DNA from: Vicinamibacterales bacterium
GTDB taxonomy: Bacteria; Acidobacteriota; Vicinamibacteria; Vicinamibacterales; UBA8438
Direction: 5' to 3'
DNA: 59,885 nucleotides
NCBI GenBank assembly: GCA_958296065.1
Contig: CATQHX010000066.1
Location: forward strand, 1-59,885
Shown: positions 25,205 through 34,748 of the stretch, one piece after another
Layout of the letters: each line of letters opens with the position of its first letter
How positions within the stretch are numbered: the first letter of the stretch is position 1
Position numbers and translations under genes: made by a program
The notes under the pieces: generated by a model
Database searches by the model: none
What the model saw: only the letters and a program-made list of their open reading frames with translations
Told to the model about the DNA's origin: nothing

Positions 25205-28200
25205 ATGGCGATGATTACACCCGAACGCGATCTTGAAGAGTCCCTTGTCACGAAGCTACGGGATCTCAAGTACGAATATCGCTCCGACATCCGGGATCGA
25301 GCAACGCTTGAAGCAAACTTCAGGGAAAAGTTTGGAGCCCTGAATCGTGTCACACTCACCGACGGCGAGTTCCAGCGACTCCTCGATGAGATCGTCACAC
25401 CCGACGTGTACGGGGCCGCACGCTCCCTCCGGAATCGGGAAGCGTTCGTCCGCGCCGACGGCACGCCGCTCAACTACACCCTCGTCAACATCAAGGACTG
25501 GTGCAAGAACCACTTCGAGGTCGTCAATCAGCTCCGCATTAACGCGGACAATAGCCACCACCGCTACGACGTCGTACTCCTGATCAACGGCGTCCCCGTG
25601 GTTCAGATCGAGCTAAAGACGCTTGGGATCAGCCCGCGGCGCGCGATGGAACAGATCGTCGACTACAAGAACGACCCCGGTAACGGATACACCAAGACGC
25701 TCCTGTGCTTCGTCCAGCTCTTCATCGTCAGCAACCGTACGGACACCTGGTACTTCGCCAACAACAACGCGCGGCACTTCGCCTTCGACGCTGACGAGCG
25801 GTTCCTTCCGATCTACCAGTTCGCGGCCGAGGACAACACCAAGATTGCCCACCTCGACGACTTCGCCGATCGGTTCCTCGCCAAGTGCACGCTCGGCCAG
25901 ATGATCAGCAAGTACATGGTCCTCATCGCAAGCGAACAGAAGCTCCTGATGATGCGTCCGTACCAGATCTACGCCGTCAAGGCGATCGTCGACTGCATCG
26001 GCCAGAACTGTGGCAACGGCTACATCTGGCACACGACCGGTTCGGGCAAGACGCTCACGTCCTTCAAGGCCTCGACACTCCTCAAGACCAACCACAGCAT
26101 CCACAAGTGCCTGTTCGTCGTCGATCGCAAGGACCTCGACCGCCAGACCCGCGAGGAGTTCAACCGGTTCCAGGAGAACTGCGTCGAGGAAAACACCAAC
26201 ACCGCGGCGCTTGTCCGTCGCCTCCTGTCCGACGACTACGCGGACAAGGTCATCGTCACGACCATCCAAAAGCTCGGACTCGCCCTCGACGAAAACAGCA
26301 AACACAACCAGCAGAACATCGCCCAGGGGCGGTCAACGTTCAAGCAGCGGCTCGAGCAGCTCCACGACAAGCGGATGGTCTTCATCTTCGACGAGTGCCA
26401 CCGCTCGCAGTTCGGCGAGAACCACAGGGCCATCAAGAAGTTCTTCCCAAATTCCCAGCTCTTCGGCTTCACCGGCACCCCGATCTTCGAGGACAACGCG
26501 ACCGTCAAGCAGATCGAGGGAGACGTCGCCACCCTTCGAACTACCAAGGACCTCTTCGAGAAGCAGCTGCACGCCTACACCATCACCCACGCGATCGAGG
26601 ATCGGAACGTTCTCCGCTTCCACGTTGACTACTATAAGCCAAGGGACGTCCCCGCCCTCAATCCCGGTGAGGCCCTCGCCAAGCAGGCGGTCGCTCAGGC
26701 CATCCTCGACAAACACGATGCCGCTACCGGAGACCGACACTTCAACGCGCTGCTGGCCACCGCCTCGATCAACGACGCGATCGAGTACTACAAGGTCTTC
26801 AAGCAGCTTCAGACCCAACACCAGGCAGACGACCCCGAGTTCGTCCCCCTCAAGGTCGCCGCCGTGTTCTCGCCGCCAGCAGAGGGCAACAAGGACGTCC
26901 AGCAGATCCAGGAGGACCTCCCCCAGGAGAGGAAGGACAACCAGCACAACCCCGAGGAAAAGAAGACCGCGCTCAGTGCCATCATCGCCGACTACAACCA
27001 GCAGTACGGCACCAGTCACGACAGCAACAACTTCGACCTCTACTACCAGGACATCCAGCAGCGCATCAAGGACCAGCAGTTCCCAAACCGCGACCTGCCC
27101 CGCAAGGGCGCCGAGAAGATCGACATCACCATCGTCGTCGACATGCTCCTCACCGGCTACGACGCCTTGTACCTCAACACGCTCTACGTCGACAAGAACC
27201 TCAAGCACCACGGCCTGATCCAGGCCTTCTCCCGCACCAACCGCGTTCTCAACGCGACCAAGCCCTACGGCCACATCCTCGACTTCCGCCAGCAGCAAGA
27301 CAGCGTCGACGCCGCCATCGCTCTCTTCTCCGGTGCACCGCCTGACCGCGCCCGCGAGATCTGGCTGGTCGACAAGGCTCCCGTCGTCATCGACAACTTC
27401 GAGCAGGCCCTGGCCGACCTTGCCGAGTTCATGCAGTCGCAGGGCCTCGACGCCAAGCCCGATCAGGTGAACAACCTGATGGGCGACGACGCCCGCGCAC
27501 AGTTCATCAAGCGATTCAAGGAGGTCCAGCGCCTCCAGACCGAGCTCGACCAGTACACCGACCTCACCGACGAGCAGCGCGAGCACATTGACCAGGCCCT
27601 CCCCAAGGACGACCTCCGCGCCTTCCGCGGCGCCTACCTCGAAACGGCCCAGCGCCTGAAAGAGCAGCAGGGCACGCCCGGCGGGGACGCCAAGCCGGCC
27701 AACCTCGAGGTCGACCAGCTCAACTTCGAGTTCGTCCTCTTCGCCTCCGCCGTCATCGACTACGACTACATCATGAAGCTGATCGCCAAGTACTCCAAAC
27801 AGGACCCCAAGAAGGTCCAAATCAGCCGCGAGCAGCTCATCGGACTGATCCAGTCCGATGCCAAGTTCCTCGACGAGCGGGAGGAGATCACCGAGTACGT
27901 CCGCTTACTCAAGAAAGGCGAAGGCCTTGACGAAGCCGCCATTCGCGCCGGCTACCAGCAGTTCCAGGCCGAGAAGCGGGCCACGGCAATCGCCGACCTC
28001 GCCCAGACCCACGGTCTGACGACCCAGGCCCTCTCGGCCTTCGTCGACACCATCCTCCAGCGCATGATCTTCGACGGCGAGCAGCTCACCGACCTTATGG
28101 GGCCGCTCGGCCTCGGCTGGCGTGAACGCCGCGAGCGGGAGCTCGCCCTCATGGCCGACCTTGTCCCGCTCCTGATCAAGCGTGCCCAAGGCCGGGACAT

Positions 28201-28240
28201 CTCGGGCCTCAATGCTTACGAGCAAGGAGGGGCGCGATGA
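25205..28240 (+). CDS. hsdR: Type I restriction enzyme, R (HsdR) subunit
   Basis: A 1011-residue protein. N-terminal nuclease domain: YDVVLLINGVPVVQIELKTL at about 120-140, the D...ExK active site. Two RecA-like motor domains follow: motif I IWHTTGSGKTLTSFKAS at about 275, motif II FIFDECHRSQFG at about 392, motif III FGFTGTPIF, and motif VI IQAFSRTNR at about 675. The helical C-terminus contacts HsdM/HsdS. It translocates DNA with ATP and cleaves non-methylated foreign DNA. The stop overlaps the hsdS start (GCGCGATGAC), so translation is coupled. Being first in the operon is unusual but known. AGGAG precedes ATG 25205. Confidence 0.97.
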   Translation: MAMITPERDLEESLVTKLRDLKYEYRSDIRDRATLEANFREKFGALNRVTLTDGEFQRLLDEIVTPDVYGAARSLRNREAFVRADGTPLNYTLVNIKDWCKNHFEVVNQLRINADNSHHRYDVVLLINGVPVVQIELKTLGISPRRAMEQIVDYKNDPGNGYTKTLLCFVQLFIVSNRTDTWYFANNNARHFAFDADERFLPIYQFAAEDNTKIAHLDDFADRFLAKCTLGQMISKYMVLIASEQKLLMMRPYQIYAVKAIVDCIGQNCGNGYIWHTTGSGKTLTSFKASTLLKTNHSIHKCLFVVDRKDLDRQTREEFNRFQENCVEENTNTAALVRRLLSDDYADKVIVTTIQKLGLALDENSKHNQQNIAQGRSTFKQRLEQLHDKRMVFIFDECHRSQFGENHRAIKKFFPNSQLFGFTGTPIFEDNATVKQIEGDVATLRTTKDLFEKQLHAYTITHAIEDRNVLRFHVDYYKPRDVPALNPGEALAKQAVAQAILDKHDAATGDRHFNALLATASINDAIEYYKVFKQLQTQHQADDPEFVPLKVAAVFSPPAEGNKDVQQIQEDLPQERKDNQHNPEEKKTALSAIIADYNQQYGTSHDSNNFDLYYQDIQQRIKDQQFPNRDLPRKGAEKIDITIVVDMLLTGYDALYLNTLYVDKNLKHHGLIQAFSRTNRVLNATKPYGHILDFRQQQDSVDAAIALFSGAPPDRAREIWLVDKAPVVIDNFEQALADLAEFMQSQGLDAKPDQVNNLMGDDARAQFIKRFKEVQRLQTELDQYTDLTDEQREHIDQALPKDDLRAFRGAYLETAQRLKEQQGTPGGDAKPANLEVDQLNFEFVLFASAVIDYDYIMKLIAKYSKQDPKKVQISREQLIGLIQSDAKFLDEREEITEYVRLLKKGEGLDEAAIRAGYQQFQAEKRATAIADLAQTHGLTTQALSAFVDTILQRMIFDGEQLTDLMGPLGLGWRERRERELALMADLVPLLIKRAQGRDISGLNAYEQGGAR

Positions 28241-29505
28241 CGGCCCACGAGCCATCGCACCTTGTGCCGAAGCTGCGATTTCCGGAGTTTCAGCCTGCTG
28301 GTGATTGGAAACGTGATCAAATCGACAATGTCGCGAGCATCACCAAGGGAAAGCGTGTCTCAAAAGCCGACATTACGAAGGGCGGAGCGACCCCCTGTAT
28401 CAGATATGCGGAACTCTACACCCACTACCGCGAGGTGATTCACGAGGTGGTGTCCCGCACGAACGTACACCACGAAAATCTCATGCTCAGCCAGGCTGAG
28501 GATGTCATTGTCCCCGCTTCCGGAGAGACAAGGGTAGACATTGCAAGGGCTGCCTGCGTCTTGCCCGAACGCGTAGCACTGGGGAGCGATCTCAATATTC
28601 TTCGCTCGGATCTATACGGCCCGTTTTTGAGCTACCTGCTGAATAGTCCGCTTCGCCATACAATCGCGCGAATGGCTCAAGGCGATACGGTCGCTCACCT
28701 TTACCCAAGGCAATTGTCGCAAGTTTGGCTGGCTTACCCATTGCGTCTCGAGCAACAGAAGATCGCGGACTGTCTCGCCTCGCTGGACGACCTGATCGCG
28801 GCGGAGGTCCGGAAGCTCGAAGCCCTGCGGCAGCACAAACAAGGGCTGATCCAGCAGCTCTTTCCCCAGCCGGGCGAGACCGTGCCGCGTCTTCGGTTCC
28901 CGGAGTTCCGCGACGCGGGGGAGTGGGAGGAGAAGAGACTGCGTGGTCTCGGGACGCTCATCTCCGGCCTGACTTATAGTCCGAAGGATGTGCGAGATGG
29001 CGGGCTACTCGTTTTGCGCTCATCGAACATCCAGAACGGCGAAATCACTCTTGACGATTGCGTCTATGTCCGACGCGACGTGAACAGTGCCAACCTCACT
29101 CAGCCGGACGATATTCTGATCTGCGTCCGCAACGGTTCCAGGTCGCTCATTGGGAAAAACGCGATAGCCCCGAAGAAAATGCCGGACTGTACGCATGGGG
29201 CATTTATGATCGTCTTTAGAGCCTCGGCCCCGCACTTCGCCCGTGTACTTCTACAAACGACGGCATACCAGAAGCAGGTGGCCGCGGATCTGGGCGCCAC
29301 CATCAACTCGATCAATAGGAGGCAGCTTCTCAATTACCGCTTCACTGTACCGAGGCCTGCCGAGCAGCAGCGAATCGCTGCGTGCCTGTCCGCGGTCGAT
29401 ACACAGATCGCCGCGCAGGCCTCGATGATCGCCTCCCTCAAGCAGCACAAGCAGGGCCTGCTGCAGCAGCTCTTTCCGTCGCTTGCGCGGCAAATGAGCA
29501 AATGA
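28237..29505 (+). CDS. hsdS: Type I restriction-modification specificity subunit HsdS
   Basis: A 422-residue protein with the classic two half-repeats. Each has a target-recognition domain followed by a conserved helical spacer: QQKIADCLASLDDLIAAEVR KLEALRQHKQGLIQQLFP near 170-210 and EQQRIAACLSAVDTQIAAQA ... SLKQHKQGLLQQLFP at the C-terminus. The two TRDs (about 20-165 and 220-370) differ, so the target should be an asymmetric bipartite sequence. ATG 28237 overlaps the hsdR stop; its own stop overlaps the next ATG by ATGA. The AT-richer codon use of the TRDs suggests exchange by recombination. Confidence 0.96.
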   Translation: MTAHEPSHLVPKLRFPEFQPAGDWKRDQIDNVASITKGKRVSKADITKGGATPCIRYAELYTHYREVIHEVVSRTNVHHENLMLSQAEDVIVPASGETRVDIARAACVLPERVALGSDLNILRSDLYGPFLSYLLNSPLRHTIARMAQGDTVAHLYPRQLSQVWLAYPLRLEQQKIADCLASLDDLIAAEVRKLEALRQHKQGLIQQLFPQPGETVPRLRFPEFRDAGEWEEKRLRGLGTLISGLTYSPKDVRDGGLLVLRSSNIQNGEITLDDCVYVRRDVNSANLTQPDDILICVRNGSRSLIGKNAIAPKKMPDCTHGAFMIVFRASAPHFARVLLQTTAYQKQVAADLGATINSINRRQLLNYRFTVPRPAEQQRIAACLSAVDTQIAAQASMIASLKQHKQGLLQQLFPSLARQMSK

Positions 29506-30623
29506 GCAATTCACCGAAGATCCATCGGTACCAGAGTTTGACAACTCTCGCGCGTCGCCTCCGTAGCGACGTCAAGGACCTCTACTGCGTCTTAATATAC
29601 GCGTACAACCGAACCGGGAAAACTCGTCTGTCGATGGAGTTTAAGGATCAAGGAAAGCGAAAAGGCCGAGGAACCCCGGACACGCTCTACTTCAATGCGT
29701 ATACCGAAGACCTCTTCGTCTGGCACAATGACCTTGATAGTGACGCGGATCGGCACCTGACAATCAACAAGGACTCGTCCTTCCTCAATGGCCTCACTGA
29801 CCTTGCACTGGACGAGACCATCGCCGGCTACTTATCACGCTACGCCGATTTCGATTTCGACATTGATTATGATCGGTGGATCGTGACTTTTCGCAAGGGC
29901 CGTGACGAGCGGATCAAGATCTCCCGGGGCGAGGAGAATATCTTCATTTGGTGCATGTTCATGGCGATCTGCGAACGGGTCATTGATGGACTTCCATCGT
30001 ATGAGTGGGTCAAGCACCTGTACATCGATGACCCCATCTCGTCGCTGGATGATAACAATGCCATAGCTATGGGCTGTGATCTGGCGTCACTTATCCGCAA
30101 GGCTGCGGTCCGCCGGAACACGAGCGGGGAGCCAGATCCGCTGAGGATGGTCTTCTCCTCTCACCACGCATTGTTCTTCAACGTTATGTGCAACGAGCTG
30201 GGGAGGACAAGGGAAGGCCAAGAGAAGATAAGGCATAAGCGGTATTTTCTGCACCGTCCGAATTCCGAGGGAGTTTTTACGCTACGAGCCACTGGAGACA
30301 CACCCTACTTTCAGCATGTGGCGACGCTCGCTGAGTTGCAGAGGTGTTCGCAGGCAGGAAATCTCTATACGTTCCACTTTAATGCCCTACGCAGCGTTTT
30401 GGAGAAGACCGCCAGTTTTCTCGGACATGAAGACCTCCGAGTCTGCCTTGCGGGACTGCAGGACGAAGCCCTCTACAACCGCGCACTGAATCTGCTAAGT
30501 CACGGCAAGTACGCCATCAATGAACCGGTTGAGATGGTGGACGACAATAAGGATCTGTTTCGCAGAATTCTCAAGGATGTTATTGACCGTTTCCAGTTTG
30601 CACTTCCCGAACTTGTTCCCTGA
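29502..30623 (+). CDS. PrrC-like ABC-ATPase / putative anticodon nuclease inside the hsd operon
   Basis: ATG 29502 overlaps the hsdS stop (ATGA). The 373-residue product has an ABC-type nucleotide-binding head: Walker A YAYNRTGKTRLS (K40), signature SRGEEN (141-146), Walker B HLYIDDPISSLD (172-183) and H-loop FSSHHALF (H221/H222). No long coiled coil is inserted, so it is PrrC-sized, not RloC- or Rad50-sized. The C-terminal part carries R297-x3-E301 (ALRSVLEKTASFLG) and H334 (NLLSHGKYAI), spaced almost as the Arg320/Glu324/His356 triad reported for the tRNA-Lys anticodon nuclease PrrC. PrrC is likewise encoded within a type I R-M operon, kept silent by it, and activated when phage inhibits R-M. 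The RNase role here is inferred. Confidence 0.75.
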   Translation: MSNSPKIHRYQSLTTLARRLRSDVKDLYCVLIYAYNRTGKTRLSMEFKDQGKRKGRGTPDTLYFNAYTEDLFVWHNDLDSDADRHLTINKDSSFLNGLTDLALDETIAGYLSRYADFDFDIDYDRWIVTFRKGRDERIKISRGEENIFIWCMFMAICERVIDGLPSYEWVKHLYIDDPISSLDDNNAIAMGCDLASLIRKAAVRRNTSGEPDPLRMVFSSHHALFFNVMCNELGRTREGQEKIRHKRYFLHRPNSEGVFTLRATGDTPYFQHVATLAELQRCSQAGNLYTFHFNALRSVLEKTASFLGHEDLRVCLAGLQDEALYNRALNLLSHGKYAINEPVEMVDDNKDLFRRILKDVIDRFQFALPELVP

Positions 30624-30649
30624 CACACCACCCCGCAGAGAACCAACCC

Positions 30650-32287
30650 ATGACTGACCAAGACCAGAAACAGCTCGGCAAGACGCTCTGGGGCATCGCC
30701 GACCAACTTCGGGGGGCGATGAACGCGGACGATTTCCGGGACTACATGCTCGCGTTCCTGTTCCTGCGCTACCTCTCAGACAACTACGAGCAGGCCGCGA
30801 GGAAGGAACTCGGGCGGGACTACCCCGACCCGAACGCCATCGGCAACGGCGGGCGGTCCTCCCTGTCCGTGTGGTACGAACAGAACCCCGATGATGCGTC
30901 GGCGTTCGAGAAGCAGATGCGGCTCAAAGCCCATTACGTCATTCGCCCCGAGCACCTATGGGCCAGCATCGCGCACATGGCCCGCACACAGGACGGCGGG
31001 CTGCTCAACACCCTCCAGGCCGGATTCAAGTACATCGAGAACGAATCCTTCCAGAGCACGTTCTCGGGGCTGTTCTCGGAGATCAATCTCAGCTCCGACA
31101 AGCTCGGCAAGACCTACGCAGGGCGGAACGCGAAGCTCTGCAGGATCATAACGAAGATAGCCGAGGGCCTCGCGGAGTTCTCCGCGAACAGCGACACCCT
31201 CGGCGACGCCTATGAGTACCTGATTGGCCAGTTCGCCGCTGGCTCGGGGAAGAAGGCCGGTGAGTTCTATACGCCGCAGCGGATCTCGGACATCCTCTCC
31301 GCGATAGTCGCGCTCGACAGCCAGGAGCCGGGGACCGGGAAGCGGAAGCAACTCGCCAGCGTGATGGACTTCGCCTGCGGCTCGGGCTCGCTGCTTCTCA
31401 ATGTGCGCAAGCGCATGGGGCCGCACGGCATCGGCAAGATCTACGGGCAGGAGAAGAACATCACCACCTACAACCTCGCGCGGATGAACATGCTGCTGCA
31501 CGGGATGAAGGACTCGGAGTTCGAGATCTATCACGGCGATACGCTGACCAATGACTGGGACTTTCTCCGCGAGAGGAACCCGGCAAAAAGGCCGCACTTC
31601 GCCGCCGTGGTTGCCAACCCACCGTTCAGCTACCGCTGGGACCCGAAGGAGGCGTTGGGCGAGGACGTGCGCTTCAAGAACTATGGACTGGCCCCGAAGT
31701 CGGCGGCGGACTTGGCGTTCCTGCTGCACGGGTTTCACTACCTCAAGGATGACGGTGTGATGGCGATCATACTGCCACACGGGGTGCTGTTCCGCGGGAG
31801 CGCGGAAGCAAGGATTCGCCGCAAACTCCTCGAGGACGGGCACCTCGACACCGTCATCGGACTTCCGGCGAATCTGTTCTACTCGACCGGCATCCCGGTC
31901 TGCGTCCTCGTTCTGAAGAAGTGCAAGAAGCCCGATGACGTCCTGTTCATCAACGCGTCCGAGCATTTCGTGAAAGGCAAGCGCCAGAACTACCTGTCCG
32001 ACGAACATATCGAGAAGATCGTCGACACCTACCAGCAGCGTCCGGATAGCATCGAGCGGTACGCCAGACGCGTGGAAGTAGACGAGATTGAGGCCAACGA
32101 CTGGAATCTGAACATCTCGCGCTATGTCAGCACGGCCGAGCAGGAGGTTGCGATTGACCTGTCGGCCACGCATAAAGAGTTGGTCAAGGTCGAGAAGCAG
32201 ATTCAGAAGTCAGCCGCGAAGCACAATGCCTTTTTGAAGGAACTTGGACTATCCCCGTTGCCAGCGCCCCATAACCACAGCGATTGA
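30650..32287 (+). CDS. hsdM: Type I DNA methyltransferase HsdM
   Basis: A 545-residue protein, start ATG 30650 with 26 bases from the preceding stop. N-terminal HsdM_N helices: LGKTLWGIADQLRGAMNADD FRDYMLAFLFLRYLSD. The catalytic domain has the SAM-binding motif MDFACGSGSLLLNV at about 240 and the N6-adenine motif VVANPPFSYRW at about 320. The C-terminal helix region (VEKQIQKSAAKHNAFLKELG) contacts HsdS. It methylates adenine in the host sites, protecting them from HsdR. It completes the operon hsdR-hsdS-prrC-like-hsdM, and all four genes are intact. Confidence 0.97.
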   Translation: MTDQDQKQLGKTLWGIADQLRGAMNADDFRDYMLAFLFLRYLSDNYEQAARKELGRDYPDPNAIGNGGRSSLSVWYEQNPDDASAFEKQMRLKAHYVIRPEHLWASIAHMARTQDGGLLNTLQAGFKYIENESFQSTFSGLFSEINLSSDKLGKTYAGRNAKLCRIITKIAEGLAEFSANSDTLGDAYEYLIGQFAAGSGKKAGEFYTPQRISDILSAIVALDSQEPGTGKRKQLASVMDFACGSGSLLLNVRKRMGPHGIGKIYGQEKNITTYNLARMNMLLHGMKDSEFEIYHGDTLTNDWDFLRERNPAKRPHFAAVVANPPFSYRWDPKEALGEDVRFKNYGLAPKSAADLAFLLHGFHYLKDDGVMAIILPHGVLFRGSAEARIRRKLLEDGHLDTVIGLPANLFYSTGIPVCVLVLKKCKKPDDVLFINASEHFVKGKRQNYLSDEHIEKIVDTYQQRPDSIERYARRVEVDEIEANDWNLNISRYVSTAEQEVAIDLSATHKELVKVEKQIQKSAAKHNAFLKELGLSPLPAPHNHSD

Positions 32288-32562
32288 AAGTCCTCCTTGA
32301 GTAGGTAGGCGCGAACCGTGCGCAGGTTGCGACGCACCGCTCCGCGAGCCGTTCCTGCTGCCCGTCGGTCAGACTCTCCGCACGCTTGAGCAGGAGCCAG
32401 CGGGCTGTTGCTTGAGCACCAGCGCCCGGCCCTCGGCGGCGAGCTTCCGGGCCTCCGCCGCGCGCACTTCGTCGATCGCCTGCGAGAATTGGCTCATGAT
32501 GTGGAAGCGGTCGAGCACCCGTACCGCCTTCTCCCGAGCCAGACCGGTAGCCGACGAAACCA
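32288..32562 (-). pseudogene. ISL3-family transposase fragment
   Basis: The minus strand reads VVSSATGLAREKAVRVLDRF HIMSQFSQAIDEVRAAEARK LAAEGRALVLK, a conserved stretch of ISL3 transposases (VLDRFHI...AIDEVRR.E). A frameshift follows; the other frame carries RAESLTDGQQERLAE. The rest of the about 400-residue transposase is missing. Its 5' side is joined directly to an hsdR fragment at about 32563, showing that the element inserted in, or recombined with, that gene. Confidence 0.7.
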
Positions 32563-33103
32563 CCGCGTCTTCGCCTCCATGACGACTAGCGGCAGGCCGT
32601 TCACCAGCAGCACGAGGTCCGCGCGCCGTTCGTTCGCCCCCGAGCGGACGGTGTACTGGGTCGTGACGACGTACTGGTTTCGCTCGACATCCTCCAGGTC
32701 AACGAGTCGCACTGTGACATGCTCGCCGTCCGCGCCGAACGGAATCGACCGCTCCCCGGCGAGCCACGCGGCGAACTCCTCGTTCGCCTTGACCAGCCCG
32801 TCGGTCCGCACGTTCATCAGAATGGCTCGAAGCCGGTAGAGCACGTCGTCAGCCCGGTCCGCCTCCACTGCTATATCCGGATTGAGGCGAACCAGCGCGT
32901 CGCGCAGCTGGCCCTCGACCAGCACCTCTTGCGCCTGCCGCGCCAGATCCTGTGACTCGAGGTAGTGCCAAACCGACGCCCACGACCACCCTGTGCCGGC
33001 GAGCGAGTCCCGGCCCTACAGCCACGTCGTGGATGACGCGGCCGCAGAAAATGTCGCGAGTGAGCGTTTCGACTGTGTTGACTCGTTGAAAGTCATAGTC
33101 CAA
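32563..33103 (-). pseudogene. hsdR: N-terminal fragment of a second type I HsdR
   Basis: ATG 33103 opens MDYDFQRVNTVETLTRDIFC GRVIHDVAVGPGLA. A frameshift near 32990 follows and the other frame gives GTGWSWASVWHYLESQDLAR, EVLVEGQLRDALVRLNPDIA, VEADRADDVLYRLRAILM and RRADLVLLVNGLPLVVMEAK T. The last piece is the D...ExK nuclease motif of HsdR. The gene is cut there by the ISL3 fragment; no motor domains, M or S gene remain. It is from a different type I family than the intact hsdR on the opposite strand. Confidence 0.75.
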
Positions 33104-33180
33104 AATGTTGCGCTACGCAAGAGCCTACCGATTCTTCGGCCTCGTCACGAAGAGTCTACTGACCGCTTCCACCGATTTCC

Positions 33181-33744
33181 CTATTCCCTCTGCCCTGTGC
33201 CTGGTGCGATTCTTGTCTCCGGCTGTAGTAGGCCCTGCTCGACGACACCAGACATGGCCACTTTCCAAAGTGGCCAGCGATCCCGTGCCTCACGTAGCTC
33301 TTCCCTCTTCATGTGAGCACACAGAGTTGACAACGTCCCCTGCAGCTTGTCCCTGGACCAGTCTGGATAGATTTCCAGTCGGCTCAACTCCTCGCGCAGC
33401 TCATACAGCTTCGGCACTACCTCGGCCATCGCCCCACCGTTGCCGAACTCGGCTCTCGCCGCCAGTGTCCTTGTATTCTCTGCTATCTGGAGCAAGTCAT
33501 TGAACGCCTTCACTTCTCGCCGCCCTGCCAGCCACTCCTTCATGACACCAACGCCCACGAAGAACCCAGGCGCGGCAAGTGCCCATAGAATCCACCCAAA
33601 CCAATTCGACCTTATTACTGGATCGAGGACGTCCTCCACCAGAAACCGCGTAAGCAGGCCAGTACCTGCCAGCGTCACAAACCCCAGCGGCAGATGGCCC
33701 TTGAGGTAGTTGATGAGATCCGACACAGTAATCTTGACAGTCAT
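33181..33744 (-). CDS. Membrane-anchored hypothetical protein, 187 aa
   Basis: ATG 33744. Two hydrophobic helices in the first 75 residues (LPLGFVTLAGTGLLTRFLVE and FGWILWALAAPGFFVGVGVM), then a soluble cytoplasmic part rich in charged helices: GRREVKAFNDLLQIAENTRT, LAARAEFGNGGAMAEVVPKL and LREELSRLEIYPDWSRDKLQ. No signal peptide or known domain. Monocistronic, and lower in GC than its neighbours. Such two-helix-plus-soluble-domain proteins are common near defence loci, but no specific function can be inferred. Confidence 0.65.
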   Translation of the reverse strand: MTVKITVSDLINYLKGHLPLGFVTLAGTGLLTRFLVEDVLDPVIRSNWFGWILWALAAPGFFVGVGVMKEWLAGRREVKAFNDLLQIAENTRTLAARAEFGNGGAMAEVVPKLYELREELSRLEIYPDWSRDKLQGTLSTLCAHMKREELREARDRWPLWKVAMSGVVEQGLLQPETRIAPGTGQRE

Positions 33745-33984
33745 GTCGCGATCATAGCACGCTCCTACGACCTTCTCATCCGAGCGCCTCTGCTACAAAC
33801 CGTGCAGCTAGCTTGCCTGACTGGCCCAGTCGATTCGACGAGTCGTCGACGAGTGCCAACAGGAGTTCCAGTCGACTTGACAACAGACGCTGTGTGGGGA
33901 CGTCCGGTAACGTAATACTATATTTTTGAAACGGCCAAGGCCAAGGTGCGGCACGGTTGTTGTCTTCGTCACCCTAGTGGTGCG

Positions 33985-34548
33985 TCACATCAAAACCTGT
34001 GGGTAGACGGACTTGAGTTTGCACCGCGCATCGTCGACCTTCATGTGCCAGTCGACACCGCGTTGGGTGTTGTTGACGTCGGCGGACCACGCAGCCACTT
34101 CGCCGTGCAGCGTCGCCAAGTCCCCGATGCGACGCCCGTGCAGGCATTGGCGCGTCATGGCGCTGAGCTCATTCTCCGCGATGTTCAGCCAGCTGCCGTG
34201 TTTCGGCGTGTAGCAGAACTCGATGCGACGAACCAGTTGCCGGGCCCGGGCCGGCTCGAACACTTCGTAGAAGGCGCCCTTCGTGTGCGTGTTGAGGTTG
34301 TCGCACACCAGGGTGACCCTCGGGCACGCCGCGTAGCGGCCCTCCAACAGGCCGGCGACCTCCACCGCCCAGTCCGCCTTCGTACGCCGGGCCCGCGCCG
34401 TCGCCTGTCGCCAACCCGCCAGCGGTTCGCTGAACAAGAAGACCGAGGCCGTGCCCGCCCGTTCGTACTCGTAGTCGACGCGGCGGGGTCGATGCGACGT
34501 GGCGGCTATCGCCGGGCGCGTCTCCTTGACCAGTTGCACCGGTTGCTC
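33985..34548 (-). pseudogene. IS630-family transposase, C-terminal half
   Basis: The minus strand matches the intact copy at 50.3-51.0 kb almost residue for residue: VKETRPAIAATSHRPRRVDY, SEPLAGWRQATARARRTKAD, VTLVCDNLNTHTKGAFYEVF (second catalytic D), FCYTPKHGSWLNIAENELSA (final E) and KSVYPQVLM. The left terminal repeat CTAGTGGTGCGTCAC is at 33974. Homology stops abruptly at about 34548, so the N-terminal half and right end were deleted. The sequence beyond is intergenic DNA next to a group II intron remnant. Confidence 0.88.
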
Positions 34549-34748
34549 GTGTGTGGACGCCTCCGAAAATGCAAGCCTTTTCTGAGTCTCTCCTTCTGCG
34601 CTCAGTCTGCTCCTGTGGTTCTCCGCGACAACGGAGCGGCTCCCCGGCGCCGCGATTGTTTCCGTGGAATGAGGGCCAGCCTTCTGGCTGGCCCGCAAGG
34701 GCTTCCCGCACGGTCGGCCGCGGCTGTCACCCGGAGGGCCGCAACGGA

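Noticed and set aside
26333..27820. Open frame of 495 codons antisense to hsdR, rich in Leu, Val, Glu and Asp
   Set aside because: It mir­rors the codon bias of hsdR on the other strand; no ribosome site, no family pattern.
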